From: JAAUTS01 sp038250235
Lineage (GTDB): Bacteria; Verrucomicrobiota; Verrucomicrobiia; Methylacidiphilales; JAAUTS01
Direction: 5' to 3'
Assembly (NCBI GenBank): GCA_038250235.1
Contig: JBBSCO010000034.1
Span: forward strand, 1-30,780
DNA length: 30,780 nt
A model generated the notes under the pieces. That model was not told where the DNA came from. It worked only from the letters and a program-made list of their open reading frames with translations, and searched no databases. Position numbers and translations under genes: made by a program. The number at the start of each line of letters is the position of its first letter. The stretch's first letter is position 1. Positions 30,074 to 30,780 of this stretch are shown in pieces.

Positions 30074-30780
30074 GTGTCTGATCCTTATAAATATCCAGAG
30101 ATGCGGAAAATCCTTGTGGAGGATTTCGAATGGATTTTGTCCGAATCGCTTCCCTTGGAAAAGTTGGCAGGGAGCACGGTGCTGGTGACTGGAGCGACGG
30201 GTTATATTGCGCGGTATCTGATCGAATTCTTGATCTACTGGAATGAAAAAAAACAAGCAGCCCCTTGCAGGATCATCGCCCTGGTCAGGAACCGTGAAAA
30301 AGCCGCATCGCTTTTTTCCCATTGCATGGGTCGGGATGATTTCAGATTGTTGGTTCAGGATGTATGTGATCCGGTCGGAGTGGATGAGCCTGTCCAGTAC
30401 ATAGTACATGCGGCCAGCCAGTCGTTGCCCAAAAATTATGGCAAGGATCCTGTCGGTTCGATACGCCCCAATGTGATCGGCACTTGGAATCTTCTTGAAT
30501 TCGCCAGAACCTCGCAGTGCAGAGGTTTTCTTTTTTTAAGCAGTGGGGAGGTTTACGGAAAATTTGATCCACCCCCGGTTGATCCGATCCATGAGGCTTT
30601 TTTTGGCAAGCTGGATCCCCTGGATTTGCGTTCCTGCTATGCTGAAAGCAAGCGTGCTGCGGAAACCATGTGTATGGCCTGGGGATTGCAGTTTGGAGTT
30701 CCGGCAAAGATTGCGAGGCTTGGGCATACCTATGGTCCCGGAATGGATCTGGAGGATGGAAGGGTTTTTGCTGATTTCAC
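30074..30780 (+). CDS. NAD-dependent epimerase/dehydratase (truncated at window edge)
   Basis: This extended SDR is open to the right end, with 235 codons visible and no stop. A GTG at 30074, with AGGA 9 bases upstream (30061-30064), gives the start; an ATG is at 30101. Motifs are VLVTGATGYIARYLIEF (NAD loop, third Gly replaced by Ala), VHAASQS, LSSGEVYG and the active-site YAESKRAAE (Tyr and Lys), followed by RLGHTYGPGMDLEDGRVFAD. It follows rfbF-rfbG-rfbH, so it probably acts in CDP-sugar synthesis, for example as a paratose/abequose-type reductase or a 4,6-dehydratase-like step; the type cannot be settled from the fragment. The C-terminal end and further cluster genes are outside the window. 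Confidence 0.88.
   Translation, partial: MSDPYKYPEMRKILVEDFEWILSESLPLEKLAGSTVLVTGATGYIARYLIEFLIYWNEKKQAAPCRIIALVRNREKAASLFSHCMGRDDFRLLVQDVCDPVGVDEPVQYIVHAASQSLPKNYGKDPVGSIRPNVIGTWNLLEFARTSQCRGFLFLSSGEVYGKFDPPPVDPIHEAFFGKLDPLDLRSCYAESKRAAETMCMAWGLQFGVPAKIARLGHTYGPGMDLEDGRVFADF

Noticed and set aside
1..30780. tRNA, rRNA, CRISPR arrays, insertion sequences
   Set aside because: No cloverleaf pattern, rRNA segment, regularly spaced repeats or transposase motifs were found when reading through; the direct repeat at 18384-19551 has only two copies and no transposase.

Overview
The window looks like chromosomal DNA from a member of the Verrucomicrobiota (PVC superphylum). The evidence is a pseudopilin-like C-terminus with the H...DGH tail typical of the expanded prepilin families in this group, a DUF5069 protein, a PVC-style TrpD homologue, and many two-gene couplings by ATGA overlap. 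No single marker fixes the genus. No rRNA, tRNA, CRISPR array, transposase or phage gene was seen.

Layout. (1) 1-3634, + strand: the end of a pseudopilin-like gene, then the conserved block rpmH-rnpA-yidD-yidC-jag (ribosome, RNase P and membrane protein insertion). (2) 3764-6229: a 461-residue orphan protein divergent from a LacI-type regulator, with a palindrome over the shared promoter. (3) 6334-9428, - strand: a small redox operon (DUF5069 protein, old yellow enzyme, short-chain dehydrogenase, nitroreductase). (4) 9687-17599, + strand: a tightly packed operon of a MacA-like adaptor, an ABC ATPase, two tandem MacB/FtsX permeases, two PilT-type ATPases and a divergent TrpD homologue. (5) 17613-23176, - strand: ybbA-ybbP-apaG, a rearranged segment, then proC, with tesA divergent from ybbA as in E. 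coli. (6) 23836-25834, - strand: a PHP-domain protein and an MBOAT protein. (7) 25961 to the end, + strand: a fused-type lycopene cyclase, then the CDP-sugar genes rfbF-rfbG-rfbH and a truncated epimerase/dehydratase, i.e. the start of an O-antigen or capsule cluster.

The most unusual place is 18384-19551. A two-gene DUF4258/DUF2283 module, probably toxin-antitoxin-like, lies between two direct copies of the proC-apaG junction. The left copy has intact proC and only the last 37 codons of apaG. The right copy has only the first 13 codons of proC and intact apaG. The non-coding core of the copies differs at 5 of 233 positions, but the coding flanks are only about 63-77% identical. This is the pattern expected if a circular or foreign DNA from a diverged relative integrated by homologous recombination and left the module behind. 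Each core carries a REPIN-like pair of inverted hairpins.

Other points of interest are an MBOAT protein with Ala where the family has its catalytic His, a TrpD homologue lacking two usual acidic metal/PRPP residues, and the coupling of an efflux-type ABC system to pilus retraction ATPases. All calls come from reading the sequence; no database search was run.
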